DNA of 47,660 nucleotides, taken from positions 1 to 47,660 of the forward strand of contig JAFGWT010000059.1 of assembly GCA_016937015.1 (NCBI GenBank). Direction: 5' to 3'. The translations under genes were made by a program, and so were the position numbers. The notes beneath the pieces were generated by a model. The model searched no databases and was not told the DNA's origin. It saw only the letters and a program-made list of their open reading frames with translations. This stretch comes from Deltaproteobacteria bacterium. Its GTDB lineage: Bacteria; Myxococcota_A; Polyangia; JAAYKL01. Shown piece after piece: positions 28,501 through 36,779 of the stretch (the first letter of the stretch is position 1; every line of letters begins with the position of its first letter).

Positions 28501-30187
28501 TATCTCCGGCGGCTGCCATTATTTTCATGGGTGTACGCAATGGAAAACCGACTGCATGGATTGCCCCCAGCTCAAAGATCATTTTGACAACTATCCCGCC
28601 CAGCTGCTGGCAGCCAAGAAAAAGTATTTCAACACCAAAAATATGACAATAGTGGTCCTCAACCGTCATTTTAAACGACTGGTGGAGCAAAGTCCGATCT
28701 TTAAGGATTCCCGGATAGAGATCATTCCCAACAGCATTGATACAGAAAAATTTCGTCCGTTAGATGTTAATGTTTTTTATCGGCGGCTGAAACTTGAACG
28801 GGAAAAGCGCTACATTCTATATGTGGCCGCCTACGCAAGCACCATTAAGGGCTACAGCGAATTCGAGGAAACCATTCGGCTCCTAAGCCAAAAGGAATGC
28901 GCAGAGAATACAGAAATTCTACTTGCAGGCGACTTGCCGCCCAATCGAAATATTGAACTGCCGTATGTTGATCTGGGAAAAGTGTCTGAGCAGGTTCTTA
29001 TTGAGCTATACAACATTGCCGAACTGACAGTTGTTTCCTCCATTGAGGATAATCATCCCAATGTTATACTCGAATCCATTTCCTGTGGCACACCTGTGGT
29101 AGGTTTTAAGGTCGGCGGATTGCCGGATATTGTCACGGATGGCGAAACCGGTTACAGCGTTGAGATTGGTGACTGTGCGGCGCTTGCAGACAGAATTGAA
29201 AAGGTTTTGACCGGCCCAGACATGTCCGAAAATTGCAGAAACTATGCAGAGAAAAATCTGAAGCTCAGCGTTCAGGCAGAGCGATACAAAAAACTCTACC
29301 AGGAGCTGTGCCAAAAGCCTCGCTTCACTTCCCCCATTCGGAAAAAAATTCCATATGTATTTCCCGAAACAGCGGTTTCATGGGCGAAGATGAACGAACA
29401 GGCACTGCTATGGAATTTCAAACGAAACGCATCAAAGGCAAATGTTGATTTGACCGCTTTTTCGTCACGGGTTGGCGTGCCGGTGCCAACGCGATTCAAC
29501 AATGCCTGTTTTAAAGCTGGATGGTCATTTGGCGAACAGTGGGGGCGTTGGACATCAAGTGGTACCGCAGTTCTGAAACTCAAGCTTCAGGACTTTAGAG
29601 AAGGTCCGCTGACAGCAACGTTTTCCATAAAATACAGCCGCGTTAAACAGGTTCGACAAAATGTCAACGTCCATGTGAACGGGGGTCTTACCCCTTTTGC
29701 ATACAATGGCACGCGTCTCATATTTCCCGTAACTCCAACGTCAGAAAAAGAAGTGGAGATTAAGTTCCATATCAAAGGGGTTCTGTCGCCCTATGAGCTG
29801 GGCACGACTGGCGACAAGCGACAATTGGGACTGGGTATTGACTGGTTCAAAATCGATAGTGAACAGTTCGTTTCCGCCGGAGAGCGTGTCCGAAAAGAGC
29901 TGGAGTACCGTGTTGGACGCTCAATCGTCCGCTCATTCAAAAGCATCGTGGGAATACTTTTCCTTCCATGGATCATCTGGATGCAGGTTGCATTATATCG
30001 ACAGGATCGAAATTCAAATGACTGGCATAGGATACCACAGATTAAGGACTACTCAGATGCCAATGAAATCCGTCGTCACGCCAGACATTTGTCATACCGT
30101 CTCGGACGACTTTCAGTCGATGCATGGCGTCATAAGTGGAAGCTGACGATATTGCCATTTCAGATGGTGCGAGAATTATTCAAATAA
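25559..30187 (+). CDS. Giant GT2 / TagF-like / GT4 capsule polymerase-type protein
   Basis: A 1542-residue fusion. Residues 58-285 form a GT2 domain (IIVDGGSTDGT, SEPDTGIYDAMNKG). Residues about 380-745 match CDP-glycerol glycerophosphotransferases of the TagB/TagF type (FLQHGVLKD at 480-488, HPNF at 601, MITDYSSSIMD at 637-647). Residues about 853-1255 form a GT4 domain (VAQLGFTIRGGAG, TIHD, the EDNHPNVILES retaining-GT motif, CGTPVVGFKVGG). Residues 1310-1432 form a beta-sandwich-like region. The C-terminal 1448-1540 carries two copies of the YxxG-x10-LP tail found in the sulfotransferase-like paralogs. GAGGA sits a few bases before the ATG. It probably polymerises a repeat containing two sugars and a polyol phosphate at the inner membrane. 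Confidence 0.85.
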   Translation: MHSTLHSTLNNIIHIAPPLQSGTYCGKHLKYPELSGTRKAEGGLRLNGKYKQNQPTLPLISVITVVYNDADSIAKTIESVLAQTYTNVEYIIVDGGSTDGTIEVIQQYQDSIDYFVSEPDTGIYDAMNKGLSLAQGAYIGLLNSADWYEPNALEVIAENALEAPGCIIAARQRTLDENFREINTRGLRFSDERAFLRMPVSHPGTFVPFEVYEAIGNYRGDRFSIIADWDFFIRCVEKNILFHSVNSVVVNYWRVGISAMGDSAVYDEQVRLLQSRFPTLSHYSLLFMLSSRMDENTGRDIRGTIQQYLNKGVIIPEKIMSAVYLYRFKNQYPSYEHWLESFGKACSARNGEFGMLEERDELQMLIEQGNQLRLREQEIWLLGDRGWDAQDNAFVFYCWLKEHHPEINAWFVITQESPDFEKVHQIDPETVVEYNSTEHKLYYLFSRHVISSQGGDHCHPLNYDLLKTSYTDVFTSQYTFLQHGVLKDYISYFHKGQFYNCLYAITGDMEKNLFEHNYQYTSYDLLLSELCRYDILHDHKPDNSEEHKPFILFMPTWRSWIKDEEGFLNSEYFKMLDKLLQSPRLIEMIDGSGYIFKFLIHPNFAKYAHLLTTGSDTIEILSSDTDIGKMIRECSVMITDYSSSIMDAGYMGKPVIYFQPDYEKFRSGHYLETAAFSYTDNGLGPVTTDTDVLLDNLSHILEAGAQSDDIYIKRSDYIFKYRDGRARQRTFDGINRFGDETAHIAQFYESEELIPMGPLSIFIKKGILHLFHSPEEKDGILADEFSIRYTQYGGKKKTQKVNLVRSSLYLNTKRGGVYAFYTLLPELTTEVECLGNTYTIPPNALRENTKPKKTLTVAQLGFTIRGGAGIASVRLHNGLNQTGVESYVFQKENPRIAPYHIHTFENDASATLNEWTNATNTYKGNTFFSMSIPNEHESLDFLFNFDVVNLHWTAKCLSAENIAYLSHGDKPVVWTIHDINAISGGCHYFHGCTQWKTDCMDCPQLKDHFDNYPAQLLAAKKKYFNTKNMTIVVLNRHFKRLVEQSPIFKDSRIEIIPNSIDTEKFRPLDVNVFYRRLKLEREKRYILYVAAYASTIKGYSEFEETIRLLSQKECAENTEILLAGDLPPNRNIELPYVDLGKVSEQVLIELYNIAELTVVSSIEDNHPNVILESISCGTPVVGFKVGGLPDIVTDGETGYSVEIGDCAALADRIEKVLTGPDMSENCRNYAEKNLKLSVQAERYKKLYQELCQKPRFTSPIRKKIPYVFPETAVSWAKMNEQALLWNFKRNASKANVDLTAFSSRVGVPVPTRFNNACFKAGWSFGEQWGRWTSSGTAVLKLKLQDFREGPLTATFSIKYSRVKQVRQNVNVHVNGGLTPFAYNGTRLIFPVTPTSEKEVEIKFHIKGVLSPYELGTTGDKRQLGLGIDWFKIDSEQFVSAGERVRKELEYRVGRSIVRSFKSIVGILFLPWIIWMQVALYRQDRNSNDWHRIPQIKDYSDANEIRRHARHLSYRLGRLSVDAWRHKWKLTILPFQMVRELFK

Positions 30188-30190
30188 TCA

Positions 30191-30226
30191 AAAAGGTATT
30201 TACGACGTTTGAATTAAATACCTTTT
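30191..30226 (+). terminator. AT-rich hairpin after the giant GT gene
   Basis: AAAAGGTATTTA (30191-30202) and TAAATACCTTTT (30215-30226) form a perfect 12-bp stem around a 12-nt loop, 4 bp after the stop codon. The right arm ends in TTTT. The low G+C stem makes it a weak or bidirectional terminator or an mRNA-stability element. It would separate the 1542-residue gene from the downstream SGNH-galE genes, or only attenuate them. Confidence 0.45.
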
Positions 30227-30343
30227 AAATTATAGTTCAGGCTGAACATGGGGGATGATTAGGCAATGGTTTTCCCGTATCTTTGGTACGATGGCGAAAA
30301 GTACGTTGTAGGGAAATCGACCATTCAATCAAAAAGGAACGTC

Positions 30344-31378
30344 ATGCATATCTGTTTTTTTGGCGCATCTGTCACCAAGCAGGACAAAGATCATCAGACC
30401 CGAACCCTAATTACTGGTTATGTGACCCAGTTGGAAAAAATGTTGTCCGAGCAACAGGAGGGATACACCGTTTCGAGGCTTGCGTCCGGGTCCAATTACA
30501 TTGGTGATGCCGGCATCACTTATATCCACAAAGTTGTAGAAAAAAAACCGGACATTTGTGTTCTGGACTGGTCCACCTCTGGCAATACGGAATGCTCAGA
30601 CGAGACCATTTCATTTTTATACAGTGAACTTTTAAGCAACCGAATCTGGCCAATAACAGTTGTGTTTCCGCGCAGAGACAGAAACCAAAGTGAAACCGAA
30701 ATCGCCATCAAACAGCGTCAATTCTGTTCGACCCACAATCTGCCGTTTCTGGATTTAACACCTCGATTCGAGAAGGCCACTCTTGAACAATACGTGCGGG
30801 ATACCGTACACACAACCGAGGAAGGGGCAATCAAGTATGCGGAGTACCTCTTGCCGGAAATTATCTCGTCGTCGGCCAATGACCAATTGTTCGACCAATT
30901 CAAAACACAAAAGCGCGTGTTTCATGTTTCGGAATTTCCAATAGAGCTTCCCCATAACACACCTGTCGATGCCATTTCGATTTCAGTAAAAAAACCGTTT
31001 TGGAGAAAATTGCCTCGAAACGCAAAAATAAAAATATTGATGGACGTAAAAATTGGCCCATTTAGCGGATTTGTTGAAGTGAGAAAAAAAGCCGGCTCAA
31101 GCGATACTGCACAGCTATTGCAAACGAAGGCCATATATGACCGCTGGTGCTACTACGATCGGGACTGCCTAAAAGCGCTGACCGACTGGATCGAATTTCC
31201 GGTGGGTAAAGTCCTGATTGAACAGATTCAAAAGCAACCTGATTTCATCCAGCACGAAGACAAATGTAATTATAAGGCACGCGAAAAACAGCTCATTCCG
31301 AAGGGGAGTCTCTACACCATCACCAATGTGCCCAATCTAAGAGTGGAATACCAGCTCAACAAGTCATTGTTTGACTGA
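30344..31378 (+). CDS. SGNH/GDSL-like hydrolase or acyltransferase
   Basis: A 344-residue protein. The nucleophile loop is FFGASVTKQ (S9), and the C-terminal catalytic pair is intact as DTVHTTEEGAIKYAEYL (D-x-x-H). A beta-rich second half (about 195-320) contains IGPFSGFVEV and DRWCYYDRDC, also found after the SGNH domain of the 1106-residue fusion at 18165-21485. The two are therefore paralogs over both domains. Unlike the fused copy, this one keeps the catalytic Asp. I start at the ATG at 30344, where AAGGA lies 5 nt upstream; an earlier in-frame ATG at 30266 has no such site. It has no signal peptide, so a cytoplasmic esterase or O-acyl transfer role on capsule intermediates is likely but unproven. 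Confidence 0.75.
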   Translation: MHICFFGASVTKQDKDHQTRTLITGYVTQLEKMLSEQQEGYTVSRLASGSNYIGDAGITYIHKVVEKKPDICVLDWSTSGNTECSDETISFLYSELLSNRIWPITVVFPRRDRNQSETEIAIKQRQFCSTHNLPFLDLTPRFEKATLEQYVRDTVHTTEEGAIKYAEYLLPEIISSSANDQLFDQFKTQKRVFHVSEFPIELPHNTPVDAISISVKKPFWRKLPRNAKIKILMDVKIGPFSGFVEVRKKAGSSDTAQLLQTKAIYDRWCYYDRDCLKALTDWIEFPVGKVLIEQIQKQPDFIQHEDKCNYKAREKQLIPKGSLYTITNVPNLRVEYQLNKSLFD

Positions 31379-31439
31379 TACCTGCCACTGCAAAAAAAGT
31401 GCAATTACCGACACCTTGGATATAGTTGGAGAAAACATT

Positions 31440-32429
31440 ATGAACAAATCAATTTTGGTTACGGGGGGAGCGGGATACATTGGCTCCCATGTTTGCAAAG
31501 CCCTGGCAGATAAAGGTTACCGGCCCATAACATTCGACAATCTATCAAAAGGGCATGAGTGGGCGGTACAATGGGGGCCCCTCGTAAAAGGCGATATTCA
31601 CAATACTGATGTTTTAATGTCGGCATTCCAAGAATATCAGCCAGTGTCGGTCATGCATTTCGCGGCCAGCATCGAGGTTGGCGAATCTGTCGCAGATCCG
31701 GCATCGTACTATTACAACAATGTGAGCGGTTCGCTGAATCTCGTGCGTTGCATGCTGGCGGCAGGCATTGACAAACTAGTCTTCTCAAGCACAGCTGCCA
31801 CTTATGGTATTCCCCAGTCAAAATATATTGACGAAACCCACCCTCAACAGCCAATAAACCCCTATGGCATGTCAAAGTTAATGGTTGAGAGGATTATCAC
31901 TGATTGCGGCCACGCAAATGGACTGCAGCATATTTTTCTTCGGTATTTTAACGCCTGCGGCGCGGACGCCGAAAACACAATAGGAGAAAGTCATTCTCCG
32001 GAGAGTCATTTGATTCCGATTATCATGCAGGCAGCCGGGGGACAAAGAGACAAGCTGTTTATCTTTGGCGATGATTACGGCACCCCTGACGGCACCTGTT
32101 TACGGGATTATATTCATGTGACGGATCTCGCAAGTGCACATATTCTGGCGCTTGAGGCGCTATTAAACGGCGCTGGTTCCAATGTCTTCAATCTTGGAAA
32201 TGGCAAGGGATATTCGGTGCTGGAAATTCTCAATGCAGCGGAAGCCGTTACCGGTAAAAAAATCCCCAGAGAAATTCACGACAGACGCGAGGGAGATCCT
32301 CCCATTCTCGTTGCGTCATCGGAAAAGGCAAAGAAGACACTGGGGTGGAAACCCAAAAAAAATCTCGAAGATATTTTATCCAGTGCCTGGCGCTGGCATT
32401 GCAAACAAAATGGTATTACACAGCAATAA
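31440..32429 (+). CDS. galE: UDP-glucose 4-epimerase
   Basis: GalE interconverts UDP-glucose and UDP-galactose (or the N-acetylated forms) with tightly bound NAD. The 329-residue SDR protein shows ILVTGGAGYIGSHVCKAL at the N-terminus, the FDNLSKGHEWAVQWG block, HFAASIEVGESV, catalytic SSTAATYG and YGMSK (Tyr-x3-Lys), RYFNACGAD and the DYIHVTDLASAH block. I choose the ATG at 31440, preceded by GGAGA, over an upstream ATG at 31371 that overlaps the SGNH gene and adds 23 non-homologous residues. It supplies galactose-type donors for the capsule glycosyltransferases beside it. The nucleotide-sugar specificity cannot be read with certainty. Confidence 0.95.
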   Translation: MNKSILVTGGAGYIGSHVCKALADKGYRPITFDNLSKGHEWAVQWGPLVKGDIHNTDVLMSAFQEYQPVSVMHFAASIEVGESVADPASYYYNNVSGSLNLVRCMLAAGIDKLVFSSTAATYGIPQSKYIDETHPQQPINPYGMSKLMVERIITDCGHANGLQHIFLRYFNACGADAENTIGESHSPESHLIPIIMQAAGGQRDKLFIFGDDYGTPDGTCLRDYIHVTDLASAHILALEALLNGAGSNVFNLGNGKGYSVLEILNAAEAVTGKKIPREIHDRREGDPPILVASSEKAKKTLGWKPKKNLEDILSSAWRWHCKQNGITQQ

Positions 32430-33533
32430 ATGAAAGAATTTTTTTATTGCAGGATGCTTTGGTTTTTGATCGTATGCGCCAGCTGCTCCGCATCTCATAA
32501 TAAAACAGATGCGACTGCACCCAACCCAGGCTTTCACAATTCAGCAAATAATCCGATAGCAATTACCCGTGACGCAGATAAAAACGAGGTCAATGGGTCA
32601 TCAGCATCAGCAGACCCTTTTTCGGACGGTGCAAGCCAGATAGTTGATGGCATTTCGTATACAAAGCGCCAGTATGATCCGGACAATGACGCGTTTGTGA
32701 ACGAAATCGACATTCACCTGTTGGAGATTGCAGACGGTGTATCATTCGATGTGACTCGAAGTGAAGACAGAATGCAGACCACCTCAGAATTTGCACAGGC
32801 ATATGGCTGCATCGCCGCCGTAAACGGTGGGAATTTCTGGAATCTTGAAAATGCGGGTGACAAATATTGTGATGCCAAAGGTCATGTCTGGGGAGGTTCA
32901 AGCAGACAAAGCGAATATCATAAGGGAATAGAGTGGCAACCGCTTTCCCGCGATAGCCATAACCCAATTAATTCCCGTTATTACTTTGCCACGCACGGCG
33001 GAAAGCCATTTTTTGAGATGGACGAGGATTTCACCGTCGATACCGACCCCGATGCGCCAGACCTGGTACTGGGCGGCATCTGGTACCCGGTTGTCATCGA
33101 CGGCGAACAGGCATACAGTCATGAGTTTGGGATTAAAAAAGATATGCATGTAAACATCGCGGCCCAACGGACCATTATCGCAGAAACATATCATCAAACG
33201 GTTCTGCTTATTGTAGCGACATCAAAATTCGGTCGAGACCAATGCCTGACACGGGAACAAATGAGCTATTACATGGCCAATGTACTCATGGATGGACAGG
33301 AAGCGAACAAGGGCGTTAAAAATGCAATTGAGTTGGATGGCGGCGGCTCATCAACAATGTATATTCAAGACCGCGGCGTGGTGACGCCTCTCTATGATCC
33401 CCCATCAAAGACCTCCCCGGGAGGAGAGCGCATAGTGGCAAATCATATAGGGGTCGGCTGTACTCGAACTGGTCGTGCCCAAAAATTCGTTTCCCCTTTT
33501 AAAACTGTATTGTGTACACCTGCGGGTGAATAG
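32430..33533 (+). CDS. Phosphodiester glycosidase-family (NAGPA-like) lipoprotein
   Basis: A 367-residue protein of the phosphodiester glycosidase family (NAGPA domain, PF09992), named for the enzyme that uncovers mannose-6-phosphate by hydrolysing a GlcNAc-1-phosphodiester. Core motifs are CIAAVNGGNFW (about 127-137), ELDGGGSSTMYI (about 302-313) and the RIVANHIGV ending. The N-terminus is hydrophobic and ends in CASC, a near-lipobox with C19 as the likely lipidated residue, followed by a Ser/Asn/Asp-rich linker (20-70). The ATG abuts the galE stop with no gap, implying coupling. An envelope enzyme that trims a sugar-phosphodiester linkage would fit a phosphodiester-containing capsule, but the substrate is unknown. 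Confidence 0.78.
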   Translation: MKEFFYCRMLWFLIVCASCSASHNKTDATAPNPGFHNSANNPIAITRDADKNEVNGSSASADPFSDGASQIVDGISYTKRQYDPDNDAFVNEIDIHLLEIADGVSFDVTRSEDRMQTTSEFAQAYGCIAAVNGGNFWNLENAGDKYCDAKGHVWGGSSRQSEYHKGIEWQPLSRDSHNPINSRYYFATHGGKPFFEMDEDFTVDTDPDAPDLVLGGIWYPVVIDGEQAYSHEFGIKKDMHVNIAAQRTIIAETYHQTVLLIVATSKFGRDQCLTREQMSYYMANVLMDGQEANKGVKNAIELDGGGSSTMYIQDRGVVTPLYDPPSKTSPGGERIVANHIGVGCTRTGRAQKFVSPFKTVLCTPAGE

Positions 33534-33709
33534 TGTTGGCGCTGTACTGGATATGTCTGCGCCCAACAATCGCCCAATGTCATTTTTGATGCTCCCCTGG
33601 GCAAACGCCAGTTAAAAATTTTAATCGGCACTTGCACCGTTCATTCCAAAAGGGCTATTAAAGCGCGTGTTATATAATTTTGGACGCAAGTGATTTTTGG
33701 GAGAAGAAA

Positions 33710-34591
33710 ATGAAAAAAATCTGTTTCATTGGCAATTGTCAAATGCTGAGCCTGTGCATTTTTTTTGAAGAGCTTCTGGACAAATCCAAATACTCTGTTC
33801 AATGGTTGTGCCACCACGTGTCGTTTCATCAGCATTTGGGACCATGGTGCAGACGTCCGGATGACCCAACAACGTTTCGATGTCGCGTTATATTGGATGA
33901 AGAACAGGCACGCGAGGCGCTTTTAAATTGTGACATACTTGTATATCAATCCCTTTCAGTCAAAGCCTCGCCTGTATTCTCCCCATATCTGGACAACGAC
34001 GGCATTTTGAATTTGCACTGCACGAAAGTATCATTTCCCAGTATTCACTTCAAACTGGACGAAGTTGAACATAACTACAACTACATGAAGGAAAAAGAAC
34101 AGCTTCACAACATCTCAGTGCCTCTCGCTGATTATCTGCTTGAAAATTACCAAACCAGGTATTTGCTATTAAGAGAGCAGCACCCAACCACACTTTTTTT
34201 CAAGTATCTGATTGAACAGGTTGTTAAACAGGCAGAACTTGAAATGGATTTGGCCAAGCTCAATGACAAAAAATATGACCATGTAAACTATTTGGGCCTG
34301 CCGGGGGCAATCCTTTACGCACCGCCACCGGTAAGTACGCAGAGCACAGCAACCCCGAAGCATCCTGCAGTTAGTCCGGTTGCACCCGGAAACGTGATAG
34401 CCAAACCACAGCTTTCAAAACAGCAACAGCGTCTCTTAAAAATATATTTTAGATTGTTTGGGCGTCGCCTTTCGAAAAAGCAGCGACAGCTGCTCAGAAA
34501 CAGACCTCGAGCCTGTCTGAAGAGTTCTAAAAAAATCATGGATCGTGTTTTTTTCTTCATTCTGAAGCTGATGGAGCCAAAAGTTTCCTGA
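33710..34591 (+). CDS. WcbI-like protein, second copy, with basic C-terminal tail
   Basis: A 293-residue protein that opens ICFIGNCQMLSLCIFFEELL. The GNCQ loop, CDILVYQSLS and the later LREQHPTTLFFKYLIEQV match the layout of the WcbI-like protein at 17340-18116, but overall identity looks low. After about residue 205 comes a Pro/Ser/Thr-rich linker, then a strongly basic tail (KQQQRLLKIYFRLFGRR to LLRNRPR) with hydrophobic residues at the end, which could contact the membrane surface. A TTG-initiated longer frame exists, but GGGAG and GAAG lie just before the ATG at 33710. It is the last gene of the plus-strand assembly cluster and converges on the BspA-like lipoprotein gene, 6 bp away. Confidence 0.72.
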   Translation: MKKICFIGNCQMLSLCIFFEELLDKSKYSVQWLCHHVSFHQHLGPWCRRPDDPTTFRCRVILDEEQAREALLNCDILVYQSLSVKASPVFSPYLDNDGILNLHCTKVSFPSIHFKLDEVEHNYNYMKEKEQLHNISVPLADYLLENYQTRYLLLREQHPTTLFFKYLIEQVVKQAELEMDLAKLNDKKYDHVNYLGLPGAILYAPPPVSTQSTATPKHPAVSPVAPGNVIAKPQLSKQQQRLLKIYFRLFGRRLSKKQRQLLRNRPRACLKSSKKIMDRVFFFILKLMEPKVS

Positions 34592-34597
34592 CATCTC

Positions 34598-36556
34598 CTA
34601 AATTTGACCGCCATCCATAATGGTCCAACCATGATCGGCTATCAGTCTGGCTCTGGCGTCTGCCGGGGCGCCTTCATGATAGGTGCTGTTCCCTCCCGAA
34701 AAAATCACATCATCCTGCACAACCTGACTTTCCCATGCGATGAGCAGTTTATCGTAGTTCTCGCTGGACAATGTCAGATTGTAAAACATATCCGCCATGG
34801 AAGTGACCTTCGAAATATCCCATAATGCAACGTCCGGATTAAGTTCGGATAAATCGAACCATACCAGCAGCCACCAGGGCTTGCACGAAAACAATCCATC
34901 CAGCACAGCAACCCTTGACGTGTTCCAGTTTGAAATATCCTGACGAAAAAAAGGTGCGCACTGAAACATGTAGCTCATATCAGCCACATTGGATGTATCC
35001 CAACTGGAAATGTCCTGGTTAAAGGCAGATAGCATCGGTAGATATCCACACCCGGATTCACCACAGTCACCGTCATCCATTCCATTAAAGCCCGCGAACA
35101 TATGGCTCATATTGGTTACGCTGGATGTGTTCCATGTGGAGATGTCCTGGTTGAACAGAATCGCCCCATAAAACATGTAACTCATGTCGGTCACCCTGGA
35201 AGTATCCCAGCTGGAGATGTCCTGATTGAAAACATTGATTTGGGGCCGATGCTGGTAATATTCGTCCCGCCAATCGAGTATCCCTTCAAACATATGGCTC
35301 ATATCCGTTACATTGGCGGTATTCCACGACGACAAATCACCGTCAAAAGATGTTGCGCCTTCAAACATGTGGCTCATGTCCGTTACATTGGCGGTATTCC
35401 ACGATGACAAATCACCGGTGAAAGATGTCGCACCGTCAAACATGTGGCTCATGTCCGTTACATTGGCGGTATTCCACGATGACAAATCACCGTCAAAAGA
35501 TGTTGCGCCTTCAAACATATGACTCATATCGGTGATCCCTGACATGTCCCAACTGTTGACCGATGGAAACCACACCAATTTTGAACACCCTTTAAACGCA
35601 CCCTGAAGGCTGGTTGTATCAGAAAGTTCTGGCATATCCGTTGCCGTCACTCGAAGATCCAAACAGCCGGCAAACTGTTCTGAGGTGTTCCCCAATGAGA
35701 GCGTTCCCCATTGTTTAATCTCTCTAATTCGATGACTGTTTTGAGTACCCACCAGCGACGCTGAAGTGACTGTATTACCGGCAAATGCCCAGCCCTTGAT
35801 GGTACCGTTGATGACCACCTCATATTGGCCGGCACTGTATTGATGCGTTTTCGCTTCATCATCCCAGCCAGTAACAGTGTCTACGGTTCCATCGCCCCAG
35901 CTAACCGTAAAATCGTATTCTCCCGATGGAACAAGCGGAAGCGTAACCGATTCCGCCGAAGACACCTTCCAAAGAGAAATAAACGACCGGTCATCCTTAT
36001 AAGTTTCGCAACGATACCCCGACCAGCCACTGTCGCATTGCCAATCTGTGCAGATGCCGGGAGTGGTCCAACCGGCATTGGGGATAAGATAAATGCGTGT
36101 ATCTTCAATCACCGCAGTGGAGTGAATCGGTGCGGCAGGATCGGCGACGCATGGTACCAGTTTCGAAGTAATGCACCCACCGTCATATACGTATTCCGGT
36201 TTGCACTCGCATGTATACCCGCTGTCAGTATTGACGCAAATCTGTGTAAAATCACATTCACTGCCATTGGCCAAACAGTAATCCGTCATTGTTCCCGTGT
36301 CCGCTCCCGTGTCCGATGTTTCGGCGCCAGTGTCCGATGATGCGCCTGTATCGATGGTGTTCCCTGTGTTGCTATCGGCGGCGGATAATGTCTCCGTACC
36401 ACTCATTGATGACGTGTCTGGGTCGATGGCGGATGAGGTAGCCGTGTCAGCGCCTGGTTTGAGTGATGTATCAAATTCTGTTGTTGAATCTGTGACAGCG
36501 TTGCAGGCCGGAATAAATATGAAGAGCATAGAAAGGATAAGCGTATTAAATTTCAT
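34598..36556 (-). CDS. BspA/DUF285-repeat surface lipoprotein with EGF-like module
   Basis: A 652-residue outer-surface lipoprotein. The signal peptide [18 protein letters not shown] ends in a lipobox with C18. A Thr/Ser/Asp-rich linker of about 70 residues follows (many DTG and DT pairs), then a six-cysteine EGF-like module ([10 protein letters not shown] to YVYDGGC). Next is a WGDG-containing beta region, then a run of 25-residue repeats with core MSxMFxGAxxFxxDLSxWNTxxVTD, the DUF285/BspA-type leucine-rich repeat. Three central repeats are nearly identical at DNA level. GGAGG lies just before the chosen ATG at 36556; the longer frame to 36634 has no signal peptide at its start. Such repeat proteins usually mediate binding at the cell surface. 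No cell-wall anchor is needed. Confidence 0.85.
   Translation of the reverse strand: MKFNTLILSMLFIFIPACNAVTDSTTEFDTSLKPGADTATSSAIDPDTSSMSGTETLSAADSNTGNTIDTGASSDTGAETSDTGADTGTMTDYCLANGSECDFTQICVNTDSGYTCECKPEYVYDGGCITSKLVPCVADPAAPIHSTAVIEDTRIYLIPNAGWTTPGICTDWQCDSGWSGYRCETYKDDRSFISLWKVSSAESVTLPLVPSGEYDFTVSWGDGTVDTVTGWDDEAKTHQYSAGQYEVVINGTIKGWAFAGNTVTSASLVGTQNSHRIREIKQWGTLSLGNTSEQFAGCLDLRVTATDMPELSDTTSLQGAFKGCSKLVWFPSVNSWDMSGITDMSHMFEGATSFDGDLSSWNTANVTDMSHMFDGATSFTGDLSSWNTANVTDMSHMFEGATSFDGDLSSWNTANVTDMSHMFEGILDWRDEYYQHRPQINVFNQDISSWDTSRVTDMSYMFYGAILFNQDISTWNTSSVTNMSHMFAGFNGMDDGDCGESGCGYLPMLSAFNQDISSWDTSNVADMSYMFQCAPFFRQDISNWNTSRVAVLDGLFSCKPWWLLVWFDLSELNPDVALWDISKVTSMADMFYNLTLSSENYDKLLIAWESQVVQDDVIFSGGNSTYHEGAPADARARLIADHGWTIMDGGQI
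35300..35524. repeat. 75-bp in-frame tandem repeats in the BspA-like gene
   Basis: Three consecutive, almost identical 75-bp units start at 35300, 35375 and 35450. Each encodes one 25-residue repeat. Only a few bases differ among them, which points to recent duplication or gene conversion. The flanking repeats of the same protein are much more diverged. Confidence 0.9.
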
Positions 36557-36779
36557 GGTGCCTCCATTATGGTTAAGTAACAGCAAGTATAGTCTGATCA
36601 GACCAGCATCGCAATGGCAATAAATCGGATGCAATAAAAAATGATTGCAACAAAATTACCATGGCGTAAAATTGAATCAGGCTTCTGATTTTTTTATTGT
36701 GAAAATTGTTTCAATGTCGCCTCATCAGGCCGCATTTGAAATTCAATTAACATTATTGTAATAACCAACGGAGTTAATT

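Noticed and set aside
33535-33567. GTTGGCGC / GCGCCCAAC imperfect hairpin after the NAGPA-like gene
   Set aside because: One bulge, a 16-nt loop and no adjacent T-run. Too weak to call a terminator.
35102-35522. Plus-strand frames opposite the BspA-like repeats
   Set aside because: They arise because the tandem repeats leave several frames open. The real protein is on the minus strand with signal peptide and repeats.
35300-35524. CRISPR-like array
   Set aside because: The repeats are contiguous 75-bp coding units without unique spacers and are in frame within a lipoprotein gene.
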